Source of the DNA: Helochares maculicollis
Taxonomy: Eukaryota; Arthropoda; Insecta; Coleoptera; Hydrophilidae
NCBI GenBank assembly: GCA_033557835.1
Contig: JAWQRO010000087.1
Location: 1 to 59,858 of the forward strand
Reading direction: 5' to 3'
DNA length: 59,858 nt
Shown here: one piece after another, positions 24,120-36,299 of the stretch
Numbering within the stretch: position 1 is the stretch's first letter
Layout: every line of letters starts with the position of its first letter
Made by a program: the position numbers and the translations under genes
Notes under the pieces: generated by a model
The model's input: the letters and a program-made list of their open reading frames with translations, nothing else
What the model was told of the DNA's origin: nothing
The model's database searches: none

Positions 24120-27100
24120 CGGTAGAAATTTAAATGCGCCGACCTGAATTGCGATCATGAACTGGAGATTTTGACAGTTTTAATTTTGAGTGCATCTGAA
24201 TCCATTTTGACCATTTTTGGCATGTCTTTGTATGCATGTAAGCACGATAGCGGTCAGACCGTTTCAGGTAGGGCGATTAAATTGACCAATCGGCTATTAT
24301 CGCAAAACCGTAAATCTGCCGCCACTTTTGGGGCACGTAACACGACCCGAAGTGCCTGTTTACCTACATAGTTATGATATTTTTCAAGTAAACTAGTCGT
24401 TAAAACAGAGCTATCGAGATGAAATTTCTTGCACGTCTTAACTAACACGAAAACATGTTAGGTACAAATTTTCGACATGATCGGGGCACCGGAAGTGCCA
24501 CTTTTTAAACATTTAAAATTCCATTTTTAGCAGGCCTTGGTAATCCATTGTGTAAATTTTTTAATAACAATTTACAAAATTATTACAAAAATTCTAGGCA
24601 TTGCACAATTATCCAATGCAAGTAGTGCGATGTAAATATGCCAACCGGAAGTGTGATTTTACCTGCATAACATTGATTTTTAAAACATTTACAAAATCAT
24701 TACAAGAATGATAAGCATTGCAAAATTACCCAATCGAAGTAATTCAGTATAAATTTGCCAATAGGAAGTGTGATTTTACCTGCATGACATTGATGTTTAC
24801 GTTCCCATGTGATGTTTGAAGGATAGTGTTGGGAAGATATTGAGATCCTGAAAAATTTCGATGTCGAGATTTTTACAGATCTAGTTATGCGTGCCTCTGA
24901 ATCCATTTTGGCCACTTTTGGCATGTCGGTGTATGCATGTAAACACGATAGTGGTCAGACCGTTTGAGGTAGAGCGATTAAATTGAGCAGTCGGCTACTA
25001 TCGCAAAACCGTAAATCTGTAGCCACTTTTGGGGCACGTAACACGACCGGAACTACCTGTTTACCTACACAGCTATGAATTTTTTTCAAGTAAACTAGTC
25101 GTTAAAGCAGAGCTATCAAGCTGAAATTTCTTACACATCTTAATTAACACGAAAAAACGGTAGGTACCAACTTTCGCCATGATCGGGGCACCGGAAGTGC
25201 TATTTTTTAAACGTTAAAAATTCCATTTTTAGCCGACCTTGGTAAATTTTTTTAATAAAGATTTACAAAGTTGTTACAAAAATGCTCAACGTTGCAAAAT
25301 TATCCAATGCAAGTCTCTCAGTGTAAATTTGACAACCGGAAGTGTGATTTTACCTGCATAACTTTGACTTTGACATCCCAATGTACTGTTCGAAGTATAG
25401 TGTAGGGAAGATAATGCGATCATGAACACATTCCACCTCAGGATTTTGTCAGATCCAATTATGCGTGCTTCTGAATTCATTTTGGCCACTTTTGGCATGT
25501 CTGTGTGTGTGTGTGTATGTAAACACGGTAGTGGTCAAACCGTTTGAGGTAGAGCACAGAACTTGGGCAATAGGCTACTATCCCAAAATCGTAATATCTA
25601 CACCCACTTTTTGGGCACTTAAGAAGACCGGAACTACCTGTTTACCTACACAGTTATGATTTTTTTCAAATAAACTAGTCGTTAAAGCAGAGCTATCAAG
25701 CTGAATTTTCTTGCACGTCTTAACTAACACGAAAACATGGTAGGTACAAATTTTCACCATGATCGGGGCACCGGAAGTGCTATTTTTTAAACGTTGAAAA
25801 TCCCATTTTGAGCTGACTTTGGTAATTCATTCAGTAAATTTTTAATAAAAATTTACAAAATTGTTACAAAAATGCTAAGCATTGCAAAATTAGCCAATCC
25901 AAGGAGTTCGGTGAAAATTTTTTACCTGCATGACATTGATTGTTACATTTCAATGTGCTGTTTAAAGTATAGTGTGGGGAAGATATAGCGATCATGAAAA
26001 CATTCGATCTGCAGATTTTGACGGATCTAATTTTGGCTGCCTCTTAATCGTTTTTGGCCATTTTTGGCATGTTTCTGTGTGTGCAGATAAACCCGATACC
26101 TGTCAGACCGTTTGAAGTAGAGCGATGAAATTGGGTAGTCCGCTATTATCGCAAAACCGTAAATCTGCATAAACTTTTGGGGCACGTAACACGACCGGAA
26201 GCACTTGTTTACCTACACAGTCATGAATTTTTTTCAAGTAAGCTAGTCGTTAAAGTAGAGCTATCAAGCTGAAATTTTTTGCACGTCTTAGCTAACACGA
26301 AAACACGGTAGGTACAAATTTTCAAAATGATCGGGGCACTGGAAGTGCCATTTTTTAAACGTTGAAAATCCCATTTTTAACTAGCCTTGGTAATCCATTT
26401 TGTAAATTTTTTAACAAAAATTTACAAAATTGTTGCAAAACTGTTAAGCATTGCAAAATTAGCCAATGCAAGTAGTTCGGTGTAAATTTGACAACTGCAA
26501 GTGTGATTTTACCTGCATGACATTGATTTTTACGTTCCAATGTGCTGTTCGACGTAGAGTGTAGGAAAGACATTGCGATCATGACAAAATTCGACCTGGA
26601 GATTTTGACGGATCCAATTTTGGCTGCCTCTGAATCCATTTTGACCATTTTTGGCATGTCAGTGTATGCATGTAAACACGATACCGATCAGACCGTTTGA
26701 GGTAGAGCGATTAAAATTGAGTAGTCGGCTATTATTCCAAAACCGTAAATCTGTAGCCACTTTTGGGGCATGTAACACGACCGGAAGTACTTGTTTACCT
26801 ACACAGTCATGATTTTTTTTAAAGTAAACTAGTCGTTAAAGTAAAGCTATCAAGCTGAATTTTTTTGCACGTCTTAACTAACACAACAAAATGGTAGGTA
26901 AAAATTTTCAACCTAATCGCGGCACCGGAAGCGCTATTTTTTAAACGTTGAAAATTCCATTTTTTAGTAGGCCTTGGTAATCCATTTTGTAAATTTTTTA
27001 ATAAAAATTTACAAAATCGTTACAAAAGTGCTAAGCATTGCAAAAGTAGCCAATGCAAGTAGCTCGGTGTAAATTTGATAACCGGAAGTGTGATTTTACC

Positions 27101-27730
27101 TGCATAACATTAATTTTTACGTATCAATTTGCTGTTCGAAGTATGGTGAGTCCATTTTGGCCATTTTTGGGCATGTTGTTTGTGGGTGTGAGCCTGAAGA
27201 ACGTATTTTTGCAGCTTCAACACGATTATCGAACTAAAACTGTACAAAAATGGTCAAAATTGAAAATTAACTGTCAGTAGTAACAAGACAATATCTTTTG
27301 TCAAATACAACAGGAGCCAATAGCTTAACGGCAAGTCACCAGCATTCCTAATGCAAAGTTCATGAGTTCAAATCGTGCTGACGGAGTTAGCTACTTTGAT
27401 ACAATTTATTCTGGTGATAATAAAATACATAATAATGTAATATTTAGTTAAAAATCTAGGAAAAATTACGCTTTCGCGAAGCGTACAAAGTATTACATTT
27501 GAGTAAATTGGTTGAGACAATTTGAGATACGCCGACTGAGATTTTGCTAAATTTTATGTATAAAACGCAACTCTCTGCCGGTAAGCTTCGTTTGTAAAAG
27601 ACAAAACATTGCACATTACTTAAATTTACATTTTAAAGTACTGAACAAGAAACGAAAATTATGAAATAGTAAAAATTTTAGTTTCATTTTTTAGCACATA
27701 TACGAGATTGTTGACCGAGGACTCTCCAGA
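24120..27730 (+). repeat. Family K block, ~580-700-bp units, with tRNA-like segment and tail
   Basis: Units are anchored by GGTCAGACCG-type phrases at about 24252, 24953, 25533, 26102 and 26687, plus a truncated sixth near 27140. They share 'ACACGATAGCGGTCAGACCG', 'GGGGCACGTAACACGACCGG', 'ACACGAAAACATGGTAGGTA' and 'TGATTTTACCTGCATAACAT' with small differences. The array is followed by a tRNA-like piece (27313-27385) and a tail ending ACTCTCCAG|ATTTTT at ~27728. It lies wholly inside Galm intron 1 on the sense strand. Confidence 0.85.
27313..27385 (+). other. tRNA-like segment (SINE head or tRNA relic)
   Basis: TAGCTTAACGG resembles a pol III A box (TRGCNNARYNGG). About 40 bp later, GAGTTCAAATCG resembles a B box (GGTTCGANTCC). 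The acceptor stems do not pair, so it is not a functional tRNA. Sequence before it (CAAATACAA) and after it (CTACTTTGATACAATTTATT, then GTACAAAGTATTA) is shared with the similar segment at 36430-36520. Confidence 0.4.
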
Positions 27731-30019
27731 TTTTTGTTTGACAAATAGATCGTGTCACCTGAAGAGGTGCAGATTAATGCATTTCGCTCATACTTGACGG
27801 CCTTATGAGAAATAGTTTTGCACAAAAAATAGCAGCGTAGATTTTTTCCGGAATCTAATTATAAAAAGTCAATTAAGTATCTCAAAATTGTTGGAATAAT
27901 CTTATATAATTTCTCCTGATTGAACAATGTACCCTTAAATCAAAATTGTCCCGACAGAAGCTGTCACTCTGTTGACAACTGCCAACTAGATTACGGCATC
28001 CTTGACCGCACCTACGTGAAGAGTATCAGGGTGGCGAATGATACCGCGTTTTACTTGCAGCAGCCTCAATTTACAATTCAAATGCGAGCTTTGTATGCTT
28101 CGCTCATCTAATTAAAATTAGTCAATTTATATTAGTGTTTACTACGATCCGATCCTCACTTTAATAAAATCAGGGCCAACTTTGACGCATGTTTTGCAAT
28201 TGAAAATTTTTCATCAGAGCGTATCGGTTTGCAGAGCGCAAATTTCCAGGATCGTCTTGCTCAAAACTATAAATTAACGATTATCTGAGCAATCTGAATG
28301 ACGGGGTTTTTTATTAATGGAAATAATTAATTTATGCAAGTTTTCACGTGGACTCAAATTACTGATGACTTGCACTCGGTGTAATAAATGTGTTATTGGC
28401 TGCTATATAATGTAAAAATAGATTTATGCTTCAATTATTGGAATATTACGCAAAAACGCAGCAACTCGTTACTTCGTGTTGAATTGACACGATCGATCGT
28501 GCGTTGGAAGCCCTCCGCGTCGTTTGATTTCTGCGATTGGCACTCTTAGATCGACTTTCACTACATAAAATGTCCTAAAATTAACGATGAGTATCTGCTG
28601 GCCATAAAGTCGAACACTCGAGGCTCTCCTTTAGATCCTGTTTGCACTCGTCGCATTAGGGTTCCCGCTGACGATGATTAATTTTATTACATGTTTACTT
28701 GAATATTAATGACATTCATCGACGCCTAATTACCAATAGTTGATAGTTTGATGACAAGATCGATTCAAAAATTGCAAGTAGACCCCTCGTAAACAGCCGA
28801 ACACATTGACGCTAAACGACGATAATTGCATCATTAAGTCAAACCACCAAACGGAGTCGAACTCTTCACCCCCCTTCTAGAGCTGTTCCGCCACCTTCAA
28901 GTAGACAATTGTCATTGCAAATTATAACAACTTTAATTGGCTAAACGTGTAAAAAACGGTTCGCTGCGAAACTGGTCGATGAACAACTCCTAATGGGAAT
29001 TCTTAACTCGCCCGGTCTTTTTACGTAAATATATAGAAGGCCTTGTCCACATTCATGGCCAACCATGACCTAAGCTGTATGCTTTTATTTTTTCACCAGC
29101 GATTTATAATAGAATTTCAAATCCAGCTTATAATTGTTTTTTTACTGCTGTACTATGTCAGACACGTATTTCAATATGCAAAACAAGGCACTGTTTTATT
29201 ATAAATTTATTGAGCGTTGATTTAAGCGCGATACTTCGACCGAAGGCGTCTACTCTAGTGAAAAAGAAAACGCAAATGCATTTTTCCAGGCCTGAGCCGA
29301 CCGTGATGTTATTAGATTTTTCACCTGACTAGCATAACCACATTATGCGTGCAATATAGTCTAAATTAAATGCCACAAGCTTGCATCACTATGTAGCTAG
29401 ATAGAGGCTCGCTTGACATTGCATGATAAATTTTAGTTGCAAAATTGCAACAGTTGCGGGTCGGTCGTAATTTTTTGTCAGTTAATAAATCTTAGATGAT
29501 ATTGCTTAAATGCCAATTAATTATTTTTCTACGACGTACCACTACTACATTGTAAACAGCAGAATTTCTCGGTTCGGTTTGAAAAAAATCTAGCGCTGAC
29601 CTAAAAAGCTTGGCCTTTGACCTAGCTTCGCCTTCCTAAAACAAGAGCGTAAATAGTCCGCCCAAAATGCGATTAGCCTAATTTAAGATTACTGGCAAGA
29701 CGGTCAAGTTTTAATGTTGGCTCATTCGTGCGTTAAAACCGTGCTTATCCCAAGCTCCTTGTCACACTCGAACGCAGTGCATGTTGCATAAATCCAGTCA
29801 TACGCCTGTTGTCGGTGACACTTCGATATATACTAGCACAGCAGCTCCTCACTGAGCTCTGCGAGCAGATAAAGCCCGCTGGGGGTCGAATCTAGCAAAT
29901 ACAGCGGGTGCGGAAGCACGGAAGTGTGTAAAGGAATAAAGACCAGTGAAAAAAATTAAGAGCGCAATAAATAACAACCGCTGAGGCAAGAGGAGCGGCG
30001 CATGTTTTCTCGGTTTTTT
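27731..30019 (+). other. Galm intron 1, middle part
   Basis: About 2.3 kb with no array or coding frame I can support. Near 29920-30010 there is a short repeated phrase (GCAATAAATAACAACCGCTG, GCGGCGCATG) that returns near 33490 and 33735. Confidence 0.45.
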
Positions 30020-30291
30020 ATTATTAATCTTCATGATAGACGTAATAAAACAATCATGCAAAAAAAACTACCAGTTGGGTCTGAGACGGGGTGTCTGCAA
30101 ACCATTCTCTAATCCAGTATGGTCTATCGGCATCATTTCGAGTATGCCAGAGGTCCCAAATCAGCCATATTTTTATTTATTCATAGAAATTACCAGGTCG
30201 TGCTGATATGACCGTTCTGAACATGTTATTCAAGTACTGGAAGCTAATATCTTAAATATGATTTCGAGAATGCTAAGTGGAGCAACACTAG
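30020..30291 (+). repeat. ~270-bp direct repeat, copy 1
   Basis: It runs from TTATTAATCTTCATGATAGA through AGTATGGTCTATCGGCATCA to GTGGAGCAACACTAG, and matches 31575-31835 closely. It ends in a small AGTG...CACT hairpin and CTAG followed by ATTTTTTT, like family K termini. A diverged third copy (TTGTCTATCGGCGTCATTTC) lies near 34425-34570. Confidence 0.75.
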
Positions 30292-31574
30292 ATTTTTTTA
30301 TATTCCCATACGCTATACGAAGTATAGTAAAATAAATTTTCAACGTGATCGGAGCACAAGAAGTGCTCAGACCGTATGAGCTGGAGCAATGAAATTTGGC
30401 ATTATCTTAGATCTGCATCAACTTTTGAGGCATGTAGGACCACCGGACGTACCCGTTTACCTACACAGTTTTGAAATTTTTCCAAGTAAAGTAGTCTTTA
30501 AAATTAAGCCATCGGAATGAAATTTCACACACATCTTAAATATCGCAAAAAACTGATAGATACAAATTTTCAACATTATCGGAGCACCGGAAGTGCTATT
30601 TGTATAATTTTGAACATTCCTATTTTAATAGGCCTTGGCATAAAAATTTTACAAAAACTTTTCTAAACTGCTTAGCATGGAAAATATAGCAATAACAAAT
30701 AATTCCGACCAAATTTGAAAACCGGAAGTGCGACTTTACCGTCATAAATTTTATTTTTACATTCCCGTATACTTTACGAAGTATAGTAAAGGGAAGGTAT
30801 TGGGACCATGAAAAAATTTGTCCTCGAGATTTTGACGGATCTCCACGTTTTGAGTGCCCCTGAGTCCATTTTGACCATTTTTGGCCTGTTGTCTGTGTGT
30901 ATTTAACACGATAGCGGTCAGACCGTATGAGCTGGAGCAATGAAATTTGGCATACGGCCACTATCGCAAAAACTTAGATCTGTATCAATTTTTAAGGCAT
31001 ACAGGACTACCGGAAGTATCCATTTACCAACACAGTTTTGAAACTTTTCCAAGTAAAGTAGTCTTTAAAATTAAGCTATCAAAATGAAATTTCGTAAACA
31101 TCTTCAATATCGCAGAAAACTGACAGATACAAATTTTCAACATGATCGGAGCACCGGAAGTGCTATTTTTATAATTTTGAAAATTCCAATTTTAGTAGGC
31201 CTTGGCATAAAAAATGTTACAAAAATGTTACCAAAAATGCTTAGCATGGAAAATATAGCAATAACAAATAGTTCCGTCAAATTCGAAAACCGGAAGTGGG
31301 ACTTTACCATCATAAATTTCATTTTTTAGTTATGAAATTCTAAAATTGGACCCTTCCTTTAGTTATGAATTCACATTTTAAAATTCAAGCCTTCGTAAAG
31401 GGTGTTTACAAGCGTTCCATATTGCAGACTAGTGAATACTATTGATATTTTTTACACACAAAGTTTTGTACAATACATAAAGGAATATTAAAAATATTCC
31501 GATGATATGTATGTTCTGAAAAAAAATTGAATATTCCTTTTGAATATATCAATGTGTTGAAAATAGAGACACTC
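30292..31574 (+). repeat. Family K block, two ~550-bp units plus tail
   Basis: GACCGTATGAGCTGGAGCAA occurs near 30369 and 30918. The units carry the palindromic CTATACGAAGTATAG (30313-30327) and repeated ACCGGAAGTG motifs, followed by a tail ending GACACTCCAG at 31574. It lies between the two 270-bp direct repeats. Confidence 0.8.
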
Positions 31575-31835
31575 CAGATTCCTCATTATTAATCTTCCTA
31601 ATAGACGTAATAAAACAATTATGCAAAAAACTACCAGATGGGCCTGAGACAGGATGTCTGCAAACCGTTCTCTAATCCAGTATGGTCTATCGGCATCATT
31701 TCGAGTATGCCAGAGGTCCCAAATCAACCATATTTTTATTTATTCATTGAAATGACCGTTCAGAACCTATGGTTCAAGTATTGGAAGCTAATATCTTACA
31801 TATGAATACGAGAATGCTAAGTGGAGCCACACTAG
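31575..31835 (+). repeat. ~270-bp direct repeat, copy 2
   Basis: Near match of 30020-30291, starting directly after the terminus of the preceding family K block. It ends ACACTAG|ATTTTTTT only 41 bp before Galm exon 2, so the T-rich flank joins the polypyrimidine region of the splice acceptor. Confidence 0.75.
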
Positions 31836-31876
31836 ATTTTTTTCAGTAAACAGCAACAACTTCGGTATTTTTTCAG

Positions 31877-33113
31877 GGTACTTAAATCCCCTAAACCCAT
31901 ATTTTGGGGCAACCGTTGGAAGAGTGGCCAATCGCATTGGGAATGCCACCATTAAAATCGATGGTGTTTCCTATAAAGTCACGGCCAATTTGGGCAAGCA
32001 TATGCTCCATGGTGGCTACCGAGGATTTGACAAAGTCAACTGGGACTACCACGTCCAAGGCTCTAAGGTCATCATGAGCTACGATTCCCCAGATGGGGAA
32101 GAAGGTTTCCCTGGAAACGTTCTGGTCAATGTATCCTTCGAAATGACAGAAGACAATAAATTTTTGGTGGATTTCAAAGCCACTAGCACCAAACCTACTT
32201 TCGTAAACCTAACGAACCATTCCTATTTCAACTTGGCTGGACACAACAAGGGTGCTAAAGAGTTGTACAAACATGTGGTGTCCATAAACGCGGACTACAC
32301 CACGGATGTTGATGAGAATTCGATTCCTTCTGGAAAACTGCTCCCCGTGGGGGGTAGCATCTTTGATCTTCGCACTCCAAAGGTACTCGGAGATGTTATC
32401 CACAAAATACCCGGCTACGATGGATATGACCACAATTTTTGTGTTAACAAAGGGTCAGAGCAAGGAGAGACTTTCGCAGCACGAGTTGTTCATCCCCCAA
32501 GTGGTCGAATCATGGAGATCTACAGTAATCAACCAGGTGTTCAATTCTATTGCTCGAACAGCATTCCGGAAGATCCGTCTCAATACAAGGGTGTAAGTAT
32601 GCTTCAAGTAGAATTGTCTTCAGAAGATCTCAAAACAAACTATCCAATACTCTTTGTACCTCCCATTCTAGAACCCCAAGGCTCTTCAATCGTTGCCTGG
32701 AAAGGAAGGAAATTACTACAAGCATGGCGCATTGTGCCTTGAAACTCAAAATTATCCTGATGCTGTCAATCACGTAAGTAGATGAGATGAAAACCAGGAC
32801 TGAAAACGAAACAGAACACCGAAATTCCTGTTAAAAATATTATTTCTTCAAAGACCTTATAACCCAATCGCAAATAGTAGTACTATGCAGTACAGTACTG
32901 TTATTTAAATTCGATGTGAACAATTTTGTTTTTAGTCCTAGGCTGAAAATTGAAGCTGAGTGATGAAAATTCACCACAAATAAAGTGTTGAGTAGCAGAT
33001 AAATACTAATATTTTCTCCTTTTTCCACGCAGAAAAACTTTCCGAAAGCAGTTTTGTACCCCGGGGAGACTTACCACCACACTGTCACTTATAAATTCCT
33101 TACTGAACATTAA
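31877..33113 (+). CDS. Galm: Galactose mutarotase (aldose 1-epimerase), exons 2-4
   Basis: Exon 2 is 31877-32592, exon 3 is 32672-32773 and exon 4 is about 33035-33113. The introns are 79 and 261 bp, with GTAAGT donors. The exon 2-3 and 3-4 joins are phase 0 and give YKG|NPKALQSLPGKEGNYYKHG and PDAVNH|KNFPKAVLYPGETYHH. Catalytic features of the family are visible: NHSYFNLAGH (His about residue 204), YDHNF, and CLETQNYPD with the general-base Glu near residue 352. GRVANRI and GGYRGFDKVNW are also conserved. The protein ends FLTEH and stop. By coordinates the last exon is 79 nt, two short of whole codons around the C/G run at 33059-33066. I do not trust my reading of that run enough to call a frameshift. 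Confidence 0.93.
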
Positions 33114-33146
33114 TGTAAATTCTTTATGCACATTTTGAGAGGTAAA

Positions 33147-33152
33147 AATAAA
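33147..33152 (+). promoter_or_regulatory. Polyadenylation signal of Galm
   Basis: AATAAA lies 34 bp after the stop codon and is followed by a T-rich stretch. It is the first canonical signal downstream. Confidence 0.7.
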
Positions 33153-33159
33153 GATTTTG

Positions 33160-34829
33160 TTACAATACAATATATTTATTATATATAAATATTTTATTAT
33201 ATATATCCTGTTTCAAAATTAAGTTACAAAAAGGGGTGGTAGATATAAGAAATAATAAGCGATAGGTTTTTGTTTGTATTTTGGGGCATAATTAGGAATA
33301 GAGATATTAATTACATGTACATGTGAAGAACCACTGTTGGAATTCCCTATGACGTCGTTGGTCGAACGCAAACGAACTTTATCGGTAAATCAAAGAATCA
33401 CCTTCTTGTTTATCTGGACTCGAGACTGACGAAACAATAATAAAAAACCCTCGTTGAAAAAATAAAGACGAGCGAAAAAAGTCAACAGCCCAATACATTT
33501 CAACCGGGGAGGAAAAACAAGCTCCACATGTTTGGTCGGATTGCGTTCATTTTAATTTGTTTTTAATACATTATTTACTATTAGGTAAGTTAGCTAAACT
33601 TTTCTTTATGCCTAATGCAAAGAAAGACATATTTACTACTTACTACTAAGCCCGAAACAAGAAAAACCTTCATTTGATTGTAAACAAGGTGATGAAAATG
33701 AAAGCGGATGCTAATCAAAAAGCGCAAAGGGCAATAAATTTACAACCGCATACGCAAGAGAAGCGGTGCATGTTTTTCGGTCGTCGCAATAACATGAATT
33801 TGTACTATTAATTGTGATAGAAATTGATTGTATTTAAGTAGCCATCGAATTTCGACAATTAAGATATTGCTTAGTTTGCGATGTCTGATGTAACCATTCT
33901 TCTTGCGGCGGTAATATAAATCGATATTCTGTCGAGGTCACGTTCGATCTCCAGTTCAAAAAACAACGCGCCCGAATAAAATGTTACTTAAATTTTTGTT
34001 TATGTTTTCTGTGTTCATGTTATTAGGAAGGTTTTGTATTCGTGAAATAATTTTATCTCGTGATTATGACGGATCTAACGCTTTGTTTTGATTGTGATTT
34101 CGGTATTTTCATGGAGATAAAGATGACGTTAGTTTGCGATGTATGATGTAATCGTCTTTCTTGCGGCGCAAAATAGTAATACAAAGCGATCTTTTTTGGA
34201 GGTCACATTCTGTTTTAAATGATTCGAAAAAACGCGGAGCTATAAAATTTGACTTCAATGGCTATTTATGTTTTCTATTTCTCTTTGATAAGGACGGCTT
34301 TGCGTTCATGAAAAAATGTAATGTCGAGGTTTTGAAGATCTAACGACGTGTTTGATTGTGATGCCGTTATTTTTATAGCAATAACGGTGCCGTTGTGTCT
34401 GCGTATTATTCTTTAGCCAAGCATTGTCTATCGGCGTCATTTCAATTATGCAAGGAGTCCTAAATTAGACAAATTTTTAACATTTTTATTTATACTTAGA
34501 AAATAACAGGTAGTGGTCACATTGGCGTTCTTTACATGTGGGTTAAGTATTGAAAATTAATTCTGCAACACCCTGTATAAATATTTATTATATATAAATA
34601 TTTATGACGTATACATATTATATATATAAATATTTATTTACCATCCGGTACAATTATTTGAAATCCTGTAGGAATCATGAAGCAGTTTTCACTATTCAGG
34701 GCCAAAACATAAAATCACTAGCGGACTTATATAATTGTACAATCAAAACGAATGAAAGATGCAGACATTAAACTGAAATCAGTTGTGATTTTATGTCGAT
34801 TTCGCATGACAATGTTTCCTTTTACAACC
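33160..34829. repeat. Intergenic region with a 258-bp direct repeat
   Basis: Two diverged copies of a 258-bp unit start at GTTTGCGATGT at 33874 and 34132. They share 'CTTGCGGCG', 'GAGGTCAC' and 'TTTGATTGTGAT'. Two more copies of the GCAATAAATTTACAACCGC / AGCGGTGCATGTTTTTCGG phrase lie near 33490 and 33735. A diverged copy of the 270-bp repeat lies at 34425-34570. No gene is seen. Confidence 0.6.
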
Positions 34830-36095
34830 CTTTTTACATTCCCGTATACTATACGAGGTATAGTAAAGGAGCATGAAAAAATTCGACCTCGAGGTTTTAA
34901 CGGATCCCCACGTTTTGAGTGCCCCTGAATCCATTTTGACCATTTTTGGCCTGTTGTCTGTGTGTGTGTATGTAAACACGATAGCGGTAAGACCGTATGA
35001 GCTAGAGTAATGAAATTTCGCATACGGCCATTATCGCAAAAACTTAGATCTGTATCAACTTTTGAGGCATGTAGGACCACCGGAAGTACCCGTTTTCCTA
35101 CACAGTTTTAAAATTTTTCCAAGTAAGGTAGTCTTTAAAATTAAGCTATCGGAATGAAATTTTGTACACATCTTAAATATTGCAAAAAACTGACAGATAC
35201 AAATTGTCAACATGATCGGAGCACTACAAGTGCTATTTTTATAGCTTTGAAAATTCCAATTTAAGTAGGCCTCGGAATAAAACATTTTACAAAAATGTTA
35301 CAAAAATGCTTAGGATCGAAAATATAGCAGCGACAAATAGTTTCGTGTAAATTTGAAAACGTCATAAATTTCATTTTTTAGTTATAAATTTATGTTTTAA
35401 AATTGGACTCTTCCTTTACCTACACAGCTTTGAAATTTTTTCAAGTAATATAAACGTTAAAATTAAGCTATCCAATTGAAATTTCGTGTACATCTCAATT
35501 GTCACAAAAAACTTGCAGATACAAATTTTCAACATGATCGGAGCACCGGAAGTGCTATTTTTATAATTTTAAAAATTCCAATTTTAGTAGGCCTTGGAAT
35601 AAAAAATGTAAAAATACTTAGCATGGAAAATATACCAATAACAAACAGTTCCGTGTAAATTTGAAAACCGGAAGTGGGACTTTACCGTCATAAATTTTTT
35701 AGTTATAAATTTATGTTCTAAAATTGGACCCTTCCTTTAGATATGAATTCACATTTTAAAATTCAAGACTTCGCAAAGGGTTTTTACAAGCGTTCCATAT
35801 TGAAAACTAGTGAATAATATTTATATTTTTACACACAAAGTTTTGTACAGTACATAAAGGAATATTAACAATATTCCGATGATATAAATGTACTGAAAAA
35901 GAATTGAATATTTGTTATGAATTTATTATTATGTTGAATATAGACATTGAAGTATATGATAATTATGAATATTAAAACTTTTGCTTTTAGTTCTGAAGCG
36001 CATGTAAGTGTTTGTAGTTTTATTATTATTAATCGCGGGTACTTTTATGTCCTAGATATATTTATATAGGAATGTAGGGTGGAAACACTCCAGAT
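34830..36095 (+). repeat. Family K block, plus orientation
   Basis: One nearly complete unit starts with the perfect palindrome TACTATAC-GAG-GTATAGTA (34847-34865). It has GGTAAGACCGTATGAGCT near 34986 and a second, partial unit from about 35410. The long tail (AATATTAAAACTTTTGCTTT, TACTTTTATGTCCTAGATAT) ends in hairpin GGGTG-GAAA-CACTC (36077-36090), CCAG and ATTTTT. Confidence 0.8.
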
Positions 36096-36299
36096 TTTTA
36101 AAATCTGCAGAGTTTGAAGATTTTTGTTGACAAATAGAGGATAGAGATGTTCAATTTTGCAGCAGAAAATTTAGCATCACTCGGCTTGCCACAAATCTTC
36201 ATTTTTATCAAGATGATTTAATTGCTCAAACATTTAAAAAATATATTTTCAGTTATTAACACTTATTCAAAGCAGGTAAAGTAGTCCTATCTAAAGAAA

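Noticed and set aside
31488..31727. Minus-strand frame containing WHTRNDADRPYWIRERFAD, possibly a transposase fragment
   Set aside because: It lies in the 270-bp repeat and may derive from an old coding sequence, but I could not match it to a named family.
33035..33113. Frameshift in the last Galm exon
   Set aside because: Coordinates give 79 nt where 81 would be expected, but the uncertain bases are a C/G run that I may have misread. The protein end is otherwise conserved, so I do not claim a pseudogene.
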